64,000 bases of DNA from JAPOUP01 sp965201085 (GTDB taxonomy: Bacteria > Pseudomonadota > Alphaproteobacteria > Rhodobacterales > Rhodobacteraceae). This document shows, one piece after another, positions 35,303 to 44,811 of the stretch. A model generated the notes under the pieces. It saw only the letters and a program-made list of their open reading frames with translations, was not told where the DNA came from and searched no databases. Made by a program: the position numbers and the translations under genes. Numbering within the stretch: position 1 is the stretch's first letter; each line of letters begins with the position of its first letter. The DNA lies in NCBI GenBank assembly GCA_965201085.1, contig CBDAVS010000025.1, positions 930,001-994,000 of the forward strand, in the 5' to 3' direction.

Positions 35303-36336
35303 TACGCGGCCTCCTCGGTATCCACTTTGATACCGAACCAGTCAGGTCGCCGCTGTCGAAGGTAGCCCATAAGGCCGTCCTGGAAATAGACGACGACGAC
35401 AACGATCAACGCACCCAGGGCGACCCACTGCCAGCCAAGGAAATAGTTCCATGTGGTTTCCTTGAACACCTGGAACATGACCGCGCCGACGACCGGTCCC
35501 CAGAGCGTTCCCTTGCCCCCGAGAAGTACGCAGACAACCATGAAAATGCCAAGATTGATGGTCTGATAGGCGGTTTCCAGCGGCTCGAAATGGATGAGCT
35601 GAAACGCGGAGACGGCGCCGGCCGCACCTACGAACACCGCAGCCATCGCCCAGGCGATCAACTTGTAGCGCAGGGTGTGGATACCCATCGCCTCGGCTTT
35701 TTCCTCATCATCGCGGATCGCGTTCATCGCGGCGCCGAAGCGGGTGGAATAGAGCCAGGACACGAAGATGAACAGCACGATACCGATTGCGGCGAACAGG
35801 TAGTAGACCAGTAGCTTGAACCGCTCGAAATCGCCGGGATAGTTCGGCATCGAGATTCCCTGCCCACCGCCGACCCAGTCCCAGTTCGACACGAGTTCAC
35901 CCGCCGCGATGGCGACACCCAACGTCCCGATCGCGAAATACGGCCCGCGCAGGCCGAAGGTGATCCAGCCGATCACGACCGCGCAGACGGCACAGAAGAT
36001 GCCAGCCCCCAATGTCCCGATGGCAAGGCCCGCGAAATACTGCCCCCAGGTCCAGGTGTAGATTCCGCCACCCGAAGCCGCCGTGTATTCCCCGACATCG
36101 TAAACGATACCGATGGTGATCACGGCGGCGACATACATGCCCGTTCCGTAGAAAAAGATGTTGCCCAGGCTGTTGTAGCCCATCTGGCCACCGGTCATAT
36201 CCCAGCTGAGCGCGACGATGATCATGAGCCAGAGCGTGGCCAGCTGCGTCTTGAACGCCGGAAACAGGAACGGAGCTACCAGCGAAAGCGCCAACAGAAG
36301 CCCGTAAAAACCATGTTTGCGCAAGGTCATCGCCAC
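35302..36336 (-). CDS. livM: Branched-chain amino acid-type ABC permease (LivM)
   Basis: 344 residues with about nine hydrophobic helices. The family markers are LSWDMTGGQMGYNSLGNIFF, RGPYFAIGTLGVAIA and AIRDDEEKAEAMGI (the ATPase-coupling loop). Four bases separate it from livH. Inner-membrane half of the channel together with LivH. Confidence 0.9.
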   Translation of the reverse strand: MAMTLRKHGFYGLLLALSLVAPFLFPAFKTQLATLWLMIIVALSWDMTGGQMGYNSLGNIFFYGTGMYVAAVITIGIVYDVGEYTAASGGGIYTWTWGQYFAGLAIGTLGAGIFCAVCAVVIGWITFGLRGPYFAIGTLGVAIAAGELVSNWDWVGGGQGISMPNYPGDFERFKLLVYYLFAAIGIVLFIFVSWLYSTRFGAAMNAIRDDEEKAEAMGIHTLRYKLIAWAMAAVFVGAAGAVSAFQLIHFEPLETAYQTINLGIFMVVCVLLGGKGTLWGPVVGAVMFQVFKETTWNYFLGWQWVALGALIVVVVVYFQDGLMGYLRQRRPDWFGIKVDTEEAA

Positions 36337-36340
36337 CTCT

Positions 36341-37282
36341 CTATTTCAGCACCTGCCGCTGCCGCCGCTGCCGCATCAGTTTCCAGACCAGGACGAGAAG
36401 GAGCAGGAGTACGGCGATCGCCTGCTGGTAGCCGATCCCGAAGACGTGGCTTCCATATTGCTCCGCTGCGCCTATGCCCAGGCCAGCGGCTATCACCCCC
36501 GGCAGATTACCGAGGCCGGCGGCGGTAACGATGACGAAGGCACGGATCGAATAGGTAATCCCATAAAACGGCTGGATAACCCAGACCATCACGATGATCG
36601 CCCCTGCGGCGCCGCAGATTGCCGCGTTCAGCGAGAAAGTGAAGGCGTAGACCTTTTCGGTGTCTATCCCGAGGACACGGGCGGCGCGACTGTCCTGCGC
36701 CGTGGCACGGATCGCCTGCCCCATACGGCTGTTCTTCATGAACAATATAACGGCAAGCGCGAGACCCGCCGCCATGCAGACGCCGATCAGCTTGGCGATC
36801 GGCACGTCGATAAGCCCGTCGGCGAAGTAAAGGGTATCGTATTCGAGCTTCAGTGACTGGGTATCGGAACCGAACAGCAGATTCATGATCTGCGCCATCA
36901 TGATGGCGAGCCCGAACGTCGCTAGAAGCGAGGTGAACAGGTCCCGCTCGATCACCCGGGTGATGATCAGCTTGTAGCAGACCCACCCGATCGCCGCCAT
37001 GACCACAAGCGCGACCGGCACCCCTATAAGCGCCACCGCATTGTCACTCAGACCGAGGCTCTGCAGCCAGCCCGTCTTGACCAGAAACCAGGACGTGTAG
37101 CCACCCGCGATCACGAAATCCCCCTGCGCGAGATTCTTGACATTCATCACGCCCCAGACAAGCGCGAGCCCGTAGGCGGACAAAGCGAACAGGGCACCGA
37201 TCATCACGCCGTCGATGATGATTTTCAGGTTCACGATCGGGTATTCGAGGAGGAGCCCGACGTTGAAGAGAATCTGATCCAT
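36341..37282 (-). CDS. livH: Branched-chain amino acid-type ABC permease (LivH)
   Basis: 313 residues, about eight membrane helices. Typical motifs are MIGALFALSAYGLALVWGVM near the start, NLAQGDFVIAGGY, and the coupling loop AIRATAQDSRAARVLGI. Forms the translocation pore with LivM. Confidence 0.9.
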   Translation of the reverse strand: MDQILFNVGLLLEYPIVNLKIIIDGVMIGALFALSAYGLALVWGVMNVKNLAQGDFVIAGGYTSWFLVKTGWLQSLGLSDNAVALIGVPVALVVMAAIGWVCYKLIITRVIERDLFTSLLATFGLAIMMAQIMNLLFGSDTQSLKLEYDTLYFADGLIDVPIAKLIGVCMAAGLALAVILFMKNSRMGQAIRATAQDSRAARVLGIDTEKVYAFTFSLNAAICGAAGAIIVMVWVIQPFYGITYSIRAFVIVTAAGLGNLPGVIAAGLGIGAAEQYGSHVFGIGYQQAIAVLLLLLVLVWKLMRQRRQRQVLK

Positions 37283-37346
37283 GCTGATAGGGCCTCACGT
37301 CACGCGGTCGTAGAGCCGTAACTAAGTCAATTCAGCGCAGCCATCG

Positions 37347-37385
37347 CGAAACGCCGGACGCGATGGACACGCGTCCGGCGTTTCG
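37347..37385 (-). terminator. Perfect 16-bp hairpin between livK and livH
   Basis: Arms cgaaacgccggacgcg and cgcgtccggcgtttcg with a 7-base loop, located 19 bases after the livK stop. In this position it probably attenuates transcription into livHMGF or protects the livK message, keeping binding protein in excess over permease. A T-run does not follow on the minus strand. Confidence 0.75.
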
Positions 37386-37403
37386 GTCCTGCTGACGCCG
37401 CGC

Positions 37404-38624
37404 TTACGGGCGTGGCCAGACCAGGTCGTGACTGGCGAAAGCCGACGGCGCGACGACGTTGTACTTACCGCCCTGGATCTGGCGCAGCACCATTGGTTTG
37501 GCAATGTTGTTGCCCGCCTCCGAGAACCGGATCTGACCGTAGAAGGTCGCGAGGTCCGTCTCGGCGACCGCATCGCGGATCGCTTCCTTGTCCAGCGACC
37601 CGGCGCGTTCGAACGCGTCCTTGAACACATAGACGGCGGCGGAAGCCTGAGCGGTCTGATAGGGAACCTGCTTGTCGGCGTATTCGGGATAGGCCGCTTT
37701 GAACTCGGTATCGTAATTCGCCGCCGAGCCGAAGATCGGATCCTCGTAAGTGAGCGTTTCGGCCCATTGGGTCGAGCAGAGGATGTTTTCCGCGAAGTCT
37801 CCGAAGTTACCCGTAACATCAGCGGCTTCACAATGCGTTACGGCAATCATGGGTGCGCTGATCTTCTGCTCTCCGATCTGGCGCACCGCGGTGGCGGCGC
37901 CCTTTGAATGTCCAGAGACGATAAGAACGTCGGGCTTGACGAGCTTCACCTTCGTCAGGATCGCCGTCATGTCGGACAGATCGCGCGGAAGCTTCTCGTC
38001 GACGACGATCTGCATTCCATATTTCGCGGCATCCTCCAGAACCCCCGCACGGATGTCAAGTGAGAACGGGTCGTTCTCGACCGCGATGGCGACGGTAACT
38101 TCGGACGGGTCCTTTCCGGTTTCCTGAGCTTTTTCGGCGGCGAGCGTGATGGCTGATGCCAGATACTGTTCGGAGGTCGAGAGTACGGCGAAGAGGTAGC
38201 GATAACCCTTGTTGAACAGCGAACGGGACGCTCCCTCCGCCTCTACCATCGGAATCTGGTATTTCTCGGTCACCGGTGCGATCGCCTTGGTCAGGCCCGA
38301 ACTATATGGTCCAAGCATATACTGAACGCCATCCTGGTTTATCAGACGTTCCGCGAGCGTCGCGCCCCGGTCACCCTTGGATTCGTCATCATAATAGATG
38401 ACCTCAAAATTATGGCACTTGCCGTCGACCATGATTCCGCCGTTTTCCTTGATCTTCGTGATCGCGAATTCATAGCCGTTCTGGGCGTGGACGCCGTTGG
38501 TGGCGTATTTTCCAGTCAGCGAGATGGCCGAGCCAAGCGTGATCGTGTCGCATTCCATCGCGGATGCGACCGAACCGAAGGCGACCATCGTCGCCGCAGA
38601 TAGCAGCGTGTTGCTGAGTTCCAT
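37404..38624 (-). CDS. livK: Periplasmic substrate-binding protein of the Liv-type importer
   Basis: 406 residues with a signal peptide (MELSNTLLSAATMVAFGSVASA). A type I periplasmic-binding fold follows: ITLGSAISLTGKYATNG, VQYMLGPYSSGLTKAIAPVT, EKYQIPMVEAEGASRSLF and PDVLIVSGHSKGAATAVRQ. A GGGAGG lies before the ATG. Ligand may be an amino acid, amide or other small acid; it cannot be read from sequence. First gene of the operon, divergent from the UPF0261 gene. Confidence 0.88.
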   Translation of the reverse strand: MELSNTLLSAATMVAFGSVASAMECDTITLGSAISLTGKYATNGVHAQNGYEFAITKIKENGGIMVDGKCHNFEVIYYDDESKGDRGATLAERLINQDGVQYMLGPYSSGLTKAIAPVTEKYQIPMVEAEGASRSLFNKGYRYLFAVLSTSEQYLASAITLAAEKAQETGKDPSEVTVAIAVENDPFSLDIRAGVLEDAAKYGMQIVVDEKLPRDLSDMTAILTKVKLVKPDVLIVSGHSKGAATAVRQIGEQKISAPMIAVTHCEAADVTGNFGDFAENILCSTQWAETLTYEDPIFGSAANYDTEFKAAYPEYADKQVPYQTAQASAAVYVFKDAFERAGSLDKEAIRDAVAETDLATFYGQIRFSEAGNNIAKPMVLRQIQGGKYNVVAPSAFASHDLVWPRP

Positions 38625-38803
38625 GGATTCCTCCCTTTAACCAGTCCTTTTTATGGAACCCGATGCGGGACTTCAACCACCAAGGTCGGTGGACTACAGG
38701 CGGAAGGAGGTGCATGGAGCTCGCGTCCGAGGGGCCTGTAGAAGGTCTGCGGCCCTGCCCGGGATTACGACGATGCATGATTTCGGATTAGCGGAGCGTC
38801 GGA

Positions 38804-40042
38804 ATGGATGAAAAAACGATATTGGTGGTTGGGACATACGACACCAAGAACGACGAGCTCGGCTATGTCGCCAGCCGTATAGGGGAATTGGGTGGTGGCG
38901 TGAGGAATATGGACGTCAGCGTATTGGGAAATCCAGCGGAACCCTGCGATATATCCAAGCATGAAGTCGCGGCGGCGGCGGGCAGTTCGATCGAGACCGC
39001 CGCTGGCAGCGGTGACGAAAACAGCGCCATGCGGATCATGGCGCGGGGCGCGGCTTCAATCGCGGCCAAACTGGAATCGCGGAACGAAATCCACGGAGTG
39101 ATCGCGCTTGGTGGCACGATGGGTACGGATCTCGCGCTCGATGTCTGCCAGGCTTTACCGCTTGGAGTGCCGAAATATGTCGTTTCCACAGTATCGTTCT
39201 CTCCGCTCATACCTCCCGATCGGCTGTCACCTGACATTCAGATGATTCTATGGGCCGGGGGGTTATATGGCCTGAACACGGTCTGCAGGGCCTCGCTGAG
39301 CCAGGCGGCGGGAGCGGTCCTCGGAGCGGCGCGCGCCGTGGAGCGGCCCAATGGAGATAGGCCAGCCGTAGGCATGACGTCTTTGGGATCTTCCTGCCTG
39401 TCCTACATGGAATTACTCAAGCCGGCATTGGAGGCGCGGGGGTTCGAGACCGCGATATTCCACGCAACCGGCATGGGCGGCATGGCGTACGAGCGCATCG
39501 CGGGGCGGGGTGGCTTTGCCTGCGTGATGGATTTCGCCCTGCCCGAACTGGGTAATCTTATGGCCGGTTCCGTTGTGAATGCAGGGGCCGACCGTCTATT
39601 GTCCGCTGGCCGTGCGGGCATTCCGCAGATCGTCGCGCCCGGATGCCTTGACCTGATTGACTTCGCAGGATGGCAGGAGATTCCCGAACGCTATGCCGAC
39701 CGCCCATTCCACGCGCATAACCGGTTGATCAAGTCATCGGCCCTGAACGCGTCGGAGCGACGCGAGACCGCGCGGGAGATCGCCTCCCGGCTAGCCGGAG
39801 CGACGGGACCGACACATGTTCTGCTTCCGCTTGGCGGAATCGAGGAATGGGACAGGTCCGGCGGTCCCGCGCACGACCCGGACGGGCTGGCCGCGTTCAC
39901 CGACGAGCTGCGAAGGGTGATCCGCCCGCCGATCGGACTGACGGAGGTGGCGGCGCATATCAACGATCGGGCATTCGCCGATGCGGCGCTTGCCATATTC
40001 GACGGTTGGCTGGCCGACGGTACGGTGAAGGCCGCGCAATGA
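38804..40042 (+). CDS. Tm-1-like ATP-binding domain protein (UPF0261)
   Basis: 412 residues. The N-terminal ATP-binding domain shows ILVVGTYDTKNDELGYVA, HGVIALGGTMGTDLALDV and PKYVVSTVSFSPLIPP. The C-terminal TIM-barrel-like half shows AIFHATGMGGMAYERIAGRG, DFALPELGNLMAGSVVNAG and ERYADRPFHAHNRLI. The family includes the plant Tm-1 resistance protein; bacterial members lie in catabolic clusters and are of unknown reaction. It is transcribed divergently from livK across a 179-bp intergenic region, suggesting that importer and enzyme share a substrate. Confidence 0.88.
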   Translation: MDEKTILVVGTYDTKNDELGYVASRIGELGGGVRNMDVSVLGNPAEPCDISKHEVAAAAGSSIETAAGSGDENSAMRIMARGAASIAAKLESRNEIHGVIALGGTMGTDLALDVCQALPLGVPKYVVSTVSFSPLIPPDRLSPDIQMILWAGGLYGLNTVCRASLSQAAGAVLGAARAVERPNGDRPAVGMTSLGSSCLSYMELLKPALEARGFETAIFHATGMGGMAYERIAGRGGFACVMDFALPELGNLMAGSVVNAGADRLLSAGRAGIPQIVAPGCLDLIDFAGWQEIPERYADRPFHAHNRLIKSSALNASERRETAREIASRLAGATGPTHVLLPLGGIEEWDRSGGPAHDPDGLAAFTDELRRVIRPPIGLTEVAAHINDRAFADAALAIFDGWLADGTVKAAQ

Positions 40043-40479
40043 ACTCCCATGATCGCGTTGCCCTGCGGAATTGACAGAGGTTCGGGGTCCATCAAGGAAA
40101 CCTTGGTCAATACTACCCCTGTCCAGACCCCGTTATGGTGACCCAGCATCTCGACGCTGAGACTTCTTTCCGGGTCTGCCAATTACTTGACGCAGGCCTG
40201 ACAGTTGATTGGTGACTTGATTCGGATCCACCGAAACCACAGCCGATAAAAGCCAGGTATGGCTGGAACAGCGGAAGACGCAGGTTTCGAGCGACTCCTG
40301 GCGGAATCTCAACGCAAAGCATTATGCCTTTCGGGGAATGTCCGTATCCTGCGGGTCTGCGGTACGGAAACGATGCCCAGGCGGGTCTTCCGACCCATAA
40401 ACAGGTCCACCGCACCAGCGATGGTCAGGCCACATCCAACCGCCCTCCCGAACGACAGGCTGAACGGCCAAACGCTTCA
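40043..40479. other. Noncoding stretch after the UPF0261 gene
   Basis: No coding frame with convincing composition on either strand, and no terminator-like dyad that I can see. Probably decayed sequence leading into the GNAT relic. Confidence 0.4.
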
Positions 40480-40930
40480 TCGCAGGGCACTCGCTCCTGG
40501 ACCGATCTGGTAGGTCAGCCACTCCGTCCTGTCAGCCATTGTATCGTGGAGCTTCTGTGCCTGGTGATTGTCCCGTGCCATCATCCACCGCACAAAATCC
40601 CAGCTTTCCTTCTCCGCAGGCATGGAGACCGCCCGATCAATCGACGACCGATCCCGTTTCCAAACTCATTCGGCCTAACGAAGAGGTCATCAGGAATGCA
40701 CGCCGACCTGCCTGAAGGGGTTCGGAAATGGGCGAATCCAACGACTCCTCCATCTTTCGCCGCTACGAACCCGCGGGCCGGGTGATCTTCGTGCATGAGC
40801 CAGCCCCATACCCGATCGGAGTCCTCCGCACTGATCGTCACATCGTAGAAGCTGCCATAGCCTGAGAACAGTTCACGCTAGGTTGGCCAGCCCTGTTCTC
40901 CCGGCACTCGAATCTCCATCTCCGAAGATC
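40480..40930 (-). pseudogene. GNAT-family N-acetyltransferase relic
   Basis: Read right to left: MEIRVPGEQGWPT, an in-frame stop, RELFSGYGSFYDVTISAEDS, then the open part DRVWGWLMHEDHPARGFVAA, VVGFAHFRTPSGRSACIPDD and LFVRPNEFGNGIGRRLI (the acetyl-CoA loop, here GNGIGRRL). A frameshift follows, after which IQWLTGRSG / DRTEW-like residues appear in another frame. At least one stop and one frameshift: dead. Confidence 0.6.
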
Positions 40931-41749
40931 TGCAGGAACCGATTGGATCTATCCGCATCGTCCATTCATATCCTTGGACCAATCACCGAAATTACAACGG
41001 AAATCCTTTGGGGCACCGCGGATTCGACGGCGATCCGGTGATCTGGCTCGCTTGGCAACGCATGCCGGCCGTCAACAAGATGGGAAGTCAAGGAATGCCC
41101 TACCGAGCCAAAAAACGGTCCACCAAACCATGAAGCGATCGACCTCACGAATGGCGGCGACCTTGAGCGCATTTCACTCGAAGGGCATCGCTACACACCA
41201 CGTGTTGCCAATGTGGGCAAGCCGATCCTGACGAAATTGAAGCAAGGAATGTATCCTCCGATATTGCCTGGGCGCGTTGCCTGATCCGTCGATGCGGGAT
41301 CTTGTTTCATCGCACTGACGAAGGACCGGATTACCGCTGGAGCGTCTGTCACAAAAATGTGCCGGAGGGACGCATGAACACGCCACAGGGCACAATGGCG
41401 AAAAGTGAGGCCGAAGCCGGACCGCAAATCAAGGGCGGCGCATGTTGGTGGTTCGGGCATTGGATCGCGGAGATATTGGGTTTGGGCCGACTGATGCACT
41501 GCCCGGTTGCAGTCGAACCCATGCGTATGTAAATCCCGTTCCCACCGTGGATCGCAACGCTGTTGGCAACCCTACGCGTCAGCGCTGGCGCGGCTTCCTG
41601 TGGAACCGCTAAACAGAGACAATGGTGCAGCCGAACCAGATGAACAGACCGCCATGTTGATCCAATCAACGGTGATACCGGATTCACACGGTGTTTGCCG
41701 GAAACCCTGGGACACGGATTCCGCACCAATATTGACGGTGGCCCCCGCC
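40931..41749. other. Noncoding or decayed stretch
   Basis: Composition is lower in GC than the genes around it, and the open frames present are short and lack motifs. No feature supported. Confidence 0.45.
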
Positions 41750-42256
41750 CTATGTCTCTCTTCCTCCGTCAGGCCAAAGCGCATCAAGCGGAAACGAGAT
41801 CGCCTCGAACGGTGACAGAGAGACCGGCGCATTGTCAGTCAGGGTGTCGAGCAGAAGCCACTGACCATCGCAAAGCTTGAATACCTCAAGCGTTCTGGCA
41901 TCGGGGTCGACCAGCCAGAGATGGCTGACCTGTTCACGGGCATAGATGGCGCACTTCCGTCCCAGGTCAAACGAACGCGTGCTGGAAGAAAGCACATCGC
42001 AGATCCAATCCGGCGCAACCGAAAAATGTGCTGCATTGGGGACTTCAGGCACGGATACACGCCTCCAGCCCGCGAGATCGGGCACCAGAATATCTTGGCC
42101 ACCGGGACCTGAATGCAATTCCGGTTCGAACATGATCCACCAACCTCCAGGACCTTCGGGGTCTCCGGGGCTGCGGTCAAATGGACCGCCGATTCTGAAA
42201 CCTAATGAGGAACAAGCCTTTGCGTGCGGTGCGGCAGGTCTTGGTTGCAGGTGCAA
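41750..42256 (-). pseudogene. Uma2-family endonuclease-like protein, 5'-truncated
   Basis: 168 codons matching the Uma2 (DUF820, PD-(D/E)XK) family from its second strand onward: LQPRPAAPHAKACSSLGFRI, GWWIMFEPELHSGPGGQDIL, VPDLAGWRRVSVPE, SVAPDWICDVLSSSTRSFD and YAREQVSHLWLVDPDARTLE. The family's first about 30-60 residues (including the ELI/LIDGE segment) are missing. The upstream sequence at 42,260-42,400 has no continuation, so the gene is probably broken by the neighbouring ISNCY relic. Confidence 0.75.
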
Positions 42257-42400
42257 AGGGGCCTATATAGTGTCCGCCAGAAAACTGCCAGGCTGCGGTT
42301 TTTTGCGGTAAATGACGGAATTCGCCTTGCGAAAAATCACCGGATATGGCAGGCTGGGGATGCCGCGGAATCCGCCAATCCTCCCCTTCAGGAGGCCCCC

Positions 42401-43060
42401 ATGCGCAGGGTCCACGACACCCAGCGGCGGCCCGGCGCCCCCGACATCAGGAGGATCAGGCCGACCGTGAAATCGAGGGACGACATCCCGGCGATCCTGA
42501 TCGGCCTCCAGGACCTCTACAGCGACGAAGGGACCCGAAAGCGGCTGTTCCGGCTTCCGGGCAGGATGGTGCTGCCCGGAAGGAGCCGCCGGGTCGGCAG
42601 GCCGGGGATGGAACCGTTGACCATCCCGGTGCTGGGGGTCGTGAAGCAGGGTCCCGGGTGCGGTTTCGACCGGCTTCAGGAACTGGCGAACCAACACATC
42701 CCGATCCGGCTAAGGCCGGAGGCCGGGCCACGGATCATGGGACGTGGACGGATACGGATACCGGCGGCTGGTTGACAGCGTGTCGCTCCCCTCGCCGGAG
42801 CTTCCCGCCGAGGTCGGAAGGATGGTCGTGGAGAGGGGCCACAGGGTGGCCGGAAAAAAGCCTGGCGCCGCGTCGCGCGGCCGCCGTGATTCCTTCGTGG
42901 CCGGGACCGACGTCCACCATCCGGCCGACCGCAGCCTGCCGATGGACGCGGCGCGGTGCATGGTCCGGGACGTGTCCCGGGCCTGCGGGGGGCTGGGGCC
43001 GCCCGGCTGGCGGCGGCAGGAACCTTCCTATATCCAGATGATCGGTTGTCTCGGCATCAG
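42401..43060 (+). pseudogene. ISNCY-family transposase, 5' relic with frameshift
   Basis: The first frame gives SRDDIPAILIGLQDLYSDEG, GRPGMEPLTIPVLGVVKQGP and FDRLQELANQHIPIRL. After a frame change near 42,740 comes DGYGYRRLVDSVSLPSPELP, then VVERGHRVAGKKPGAASRGR and DSFVAGTDVHHPADRSLPMD. These follow the order of ISNCY-type transposases (normally GCD.D/SFVVETDVHYP, where Glu is replaced by Gly here). The C-terminal half is absent. Confidence 0.7.
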
Positions 43061-43160
43061 GGGAATATCGTCTGTGAATACCGCTATCGGCCGCAATTCG
43101 CTCGATGGAATCTGACAGGGACATGACCCTCCACTTCACGGGGCCATGGAAAGCATCCGC

Positions 43161-43490
43161 TCAGTTCAGGGCCAGTTCAGCGACGAGCGCGGCATAGGAT
43201 GCCCCATGCATATCCCTGTCAGTTCGGGCGCCCTGCACCACCGGTCGCGGCAGCGAGAACTTGACCGCGTTCAGCGATGGAATGTCGAAACGCTTCATCT
43301 CTTCCGGGTCGGCATCGAACAGGCGCGCCATTCGTTCCGTTGAAACGCCATGGCATACCCGCTCGAACACGTCGGACGTGCCGCAGAATATATCGATGGT
43401 GAGCCAGAATGGTCCCGCGTTCTTGCTTCGCACCTTCTCGACGATATCACCAAGTTCAGCCAATTTCGCGAACCTCCAACCGGAACGCAT
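43161..43490 (-). CDS. DUF4387 protein
   Basis: About 109 residues. KLAELGDIVEKVRSKNAGPF, LTIDIFCGTSDVFERV, FDIPSLNAVKFSLPRPVVQG and TDRDMHGASYAALVAEL match DUF4387. The ATG at 43490 lies 35 bases inside the upstream gene; a TTG near 43469 is an alternative start. The family regularly sits directly behind AtuA/DUF1446 genes and may be its small partner in an acyl-CoA or terpenoid-acid pathway. Last gene of the tctCBA-atuA transcript. Confidence 0.85.
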   Translation of the reverse strand: MRSGWRFAKLAELGDIVEKVRSKNAGPFWLTIDIFCGTSDVFERVCHGVSTERMARLFDADPEEMKRFDIPSLNAVKFSLPRPVVQGARTDRDMHGASYAALVAELALN

Positions 43491-44811
43491 CCATCGGATC
43501 CCGCAGTTCCATGACGTGATTCAGGCAGAACTCATACAATTCCCCGCGCTCGATCTCGGCGGGTGAGAACGGAAACGCAAAGGTGGGCTGCTCCTCGCCA
43601 ATGGTGAGGGGGTGGTGCAGCAGATAGGGATTGAGCATCTTGCCGATCTCATCGACCGCATCGGCGGTTCCGGCCGTGACGACGCCAAGGACTCCCAGCT
43701 CCACCGCACCGTCTGTGCGGTTCTCCAGAGAGCCCAGCGTCGCGTTTTTTCCGATGATCCGAAGCTCGATGTCAAACTCGGTCGGGTCGAGTCCGAGTCG
43801 GACTTCGGCCTTGGTCCGGCACTTCGCCAGAATCTCCGAGCACCATGCCCCGACATTTTCGACATATCGCCGGTCGCGCAGAAGGGTCAGCAGAACGCAT
43901 TGATAGCCAACACGCCGCGCACCTTCCAGCTTGACTGTGTACCGGTCGGATGGCACCCATTTCGATCCAGTCACCCGCACCCGCCGGTCATCCAGCGCCA
44001 GATAGCATGCATCGGTCACATCGAGATGTCCGCCGGGCTCATAAAGGATGTACGGGTCGGCGTTCTCGTAAAGCATATGCGCCGAAACGGTGTGTGGTGT
44101 GGCGCAGGCACCGTCCGCCAAAGGCGTGACCATGAATCCTGTCCGATCGAAATCGACAAGAATCACACCCGATTGCGGGTTGGTCGCACAAAGCGCACCG
44201 CATTCCCCTATCTTGGCGCCATGCCAGGCGCCTCCCGGATGGCATCCCCGCGCCAGCGGCAGCGCCGCGATGATCGCCGTGTCGGTCGTTCGACCCGCGA
44301 TGATGATATCCGCACCGGTATTCAGCGCCTCATTCACCTGTTCGGCGCCGGCGAGAGCGACAATGTTGCCGCAATCCTCGAGTAGTTCCTCATCGACATC
44401 CGGTGCTGGTTGGAGCGCGGTCACCCGTCCGGAGATAAATGCGTCCTGTATCGCGGCCACGCTCTGACCGGATTTAAGCACCGCGACCCTTGCGGCGCGG
44501 TCCGAGTCGACCAGGATTTCCTCCGTGATTTCGACAAGCCAGTCGACGGCGCTGTCGGTGCCACAGGTACCGGCCGTACCGATCACCAGCGGAACGCCGG
44601 CCCTGGCGCGCGCATCGATAAGTCCGGCCCATTCCGTCTTCGTCGATGCGCGCGAATATTTGCTGACTCCACGTCCAAGATAGGACGGTCCACTGTCGGT
44701 GGATCCTCCGTCGATCGCGATTATGTCCGGCCCGGAGGCGATGCCGCGGTCCAGAGCCTCACGGTCATAGCCAAGCCCCAAAGCCCCGGACGGGATCAGA
44801 ACCCGAACCAT
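43456..44811 (-). CDS. AtuA-like acyclic terpene utilisation protein (DUF1446)
   Basis: 451 residues. Family motifs: SGALGLGYDREALDRGIASG, DIIAIDGGSTDSGPSYLG, PLVIGTAGTCGTDSAVDW, ADIIIAGRTTDTAIIAALPL, and HTVSAHMLYENADPYILYEPGG split over two neighbouring strands. AtuA proteins act in citronellol/geranyl-CoA catabolism in Pseudomonas, but paralogues serve other acids. The start overlaps the tctA stop, so the protein is co-made with a carboxylate importer. Confidence 0.85.
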   Translation of the reverse strand: MVRVLIPSGALGLGYDREALDRGIASGPDIIAIDGGSTDSGPSYLGRGVSKYSRASTKTEWAGLIDARARAGVPLVIGTAGTCGTDSAVDWLVEITEEILVDSDRAARVAVLKSGQSVAAIQDAFISGRVTALQPAPDVDEELLEDCGNIVALAGAEQVNEALNTGADIIIAGRTTDTAIIAALPLARGCHPGGAWHGAKIGECGALCATNPQSGVILVDFDRTGFMVTPLADGACATPHTVSAHMLYENADPYILYEPGGHLDVTDACYLALDDRRVRVTGSKWVPSDRYTVKLEGARRVGYQCVLLTLLRDRRYVENVGAWCSEILAKCRTKAEVRLGLDPTEFDIELRIIGKNATLGSLENRTDGAVELGVLGVVTAGTADAVDEIGKMLNPYLLHHPLTIGEEQPTFAFPFSPAEIERGELYEFCLNHVMELRDPMDAFRLEVREIG

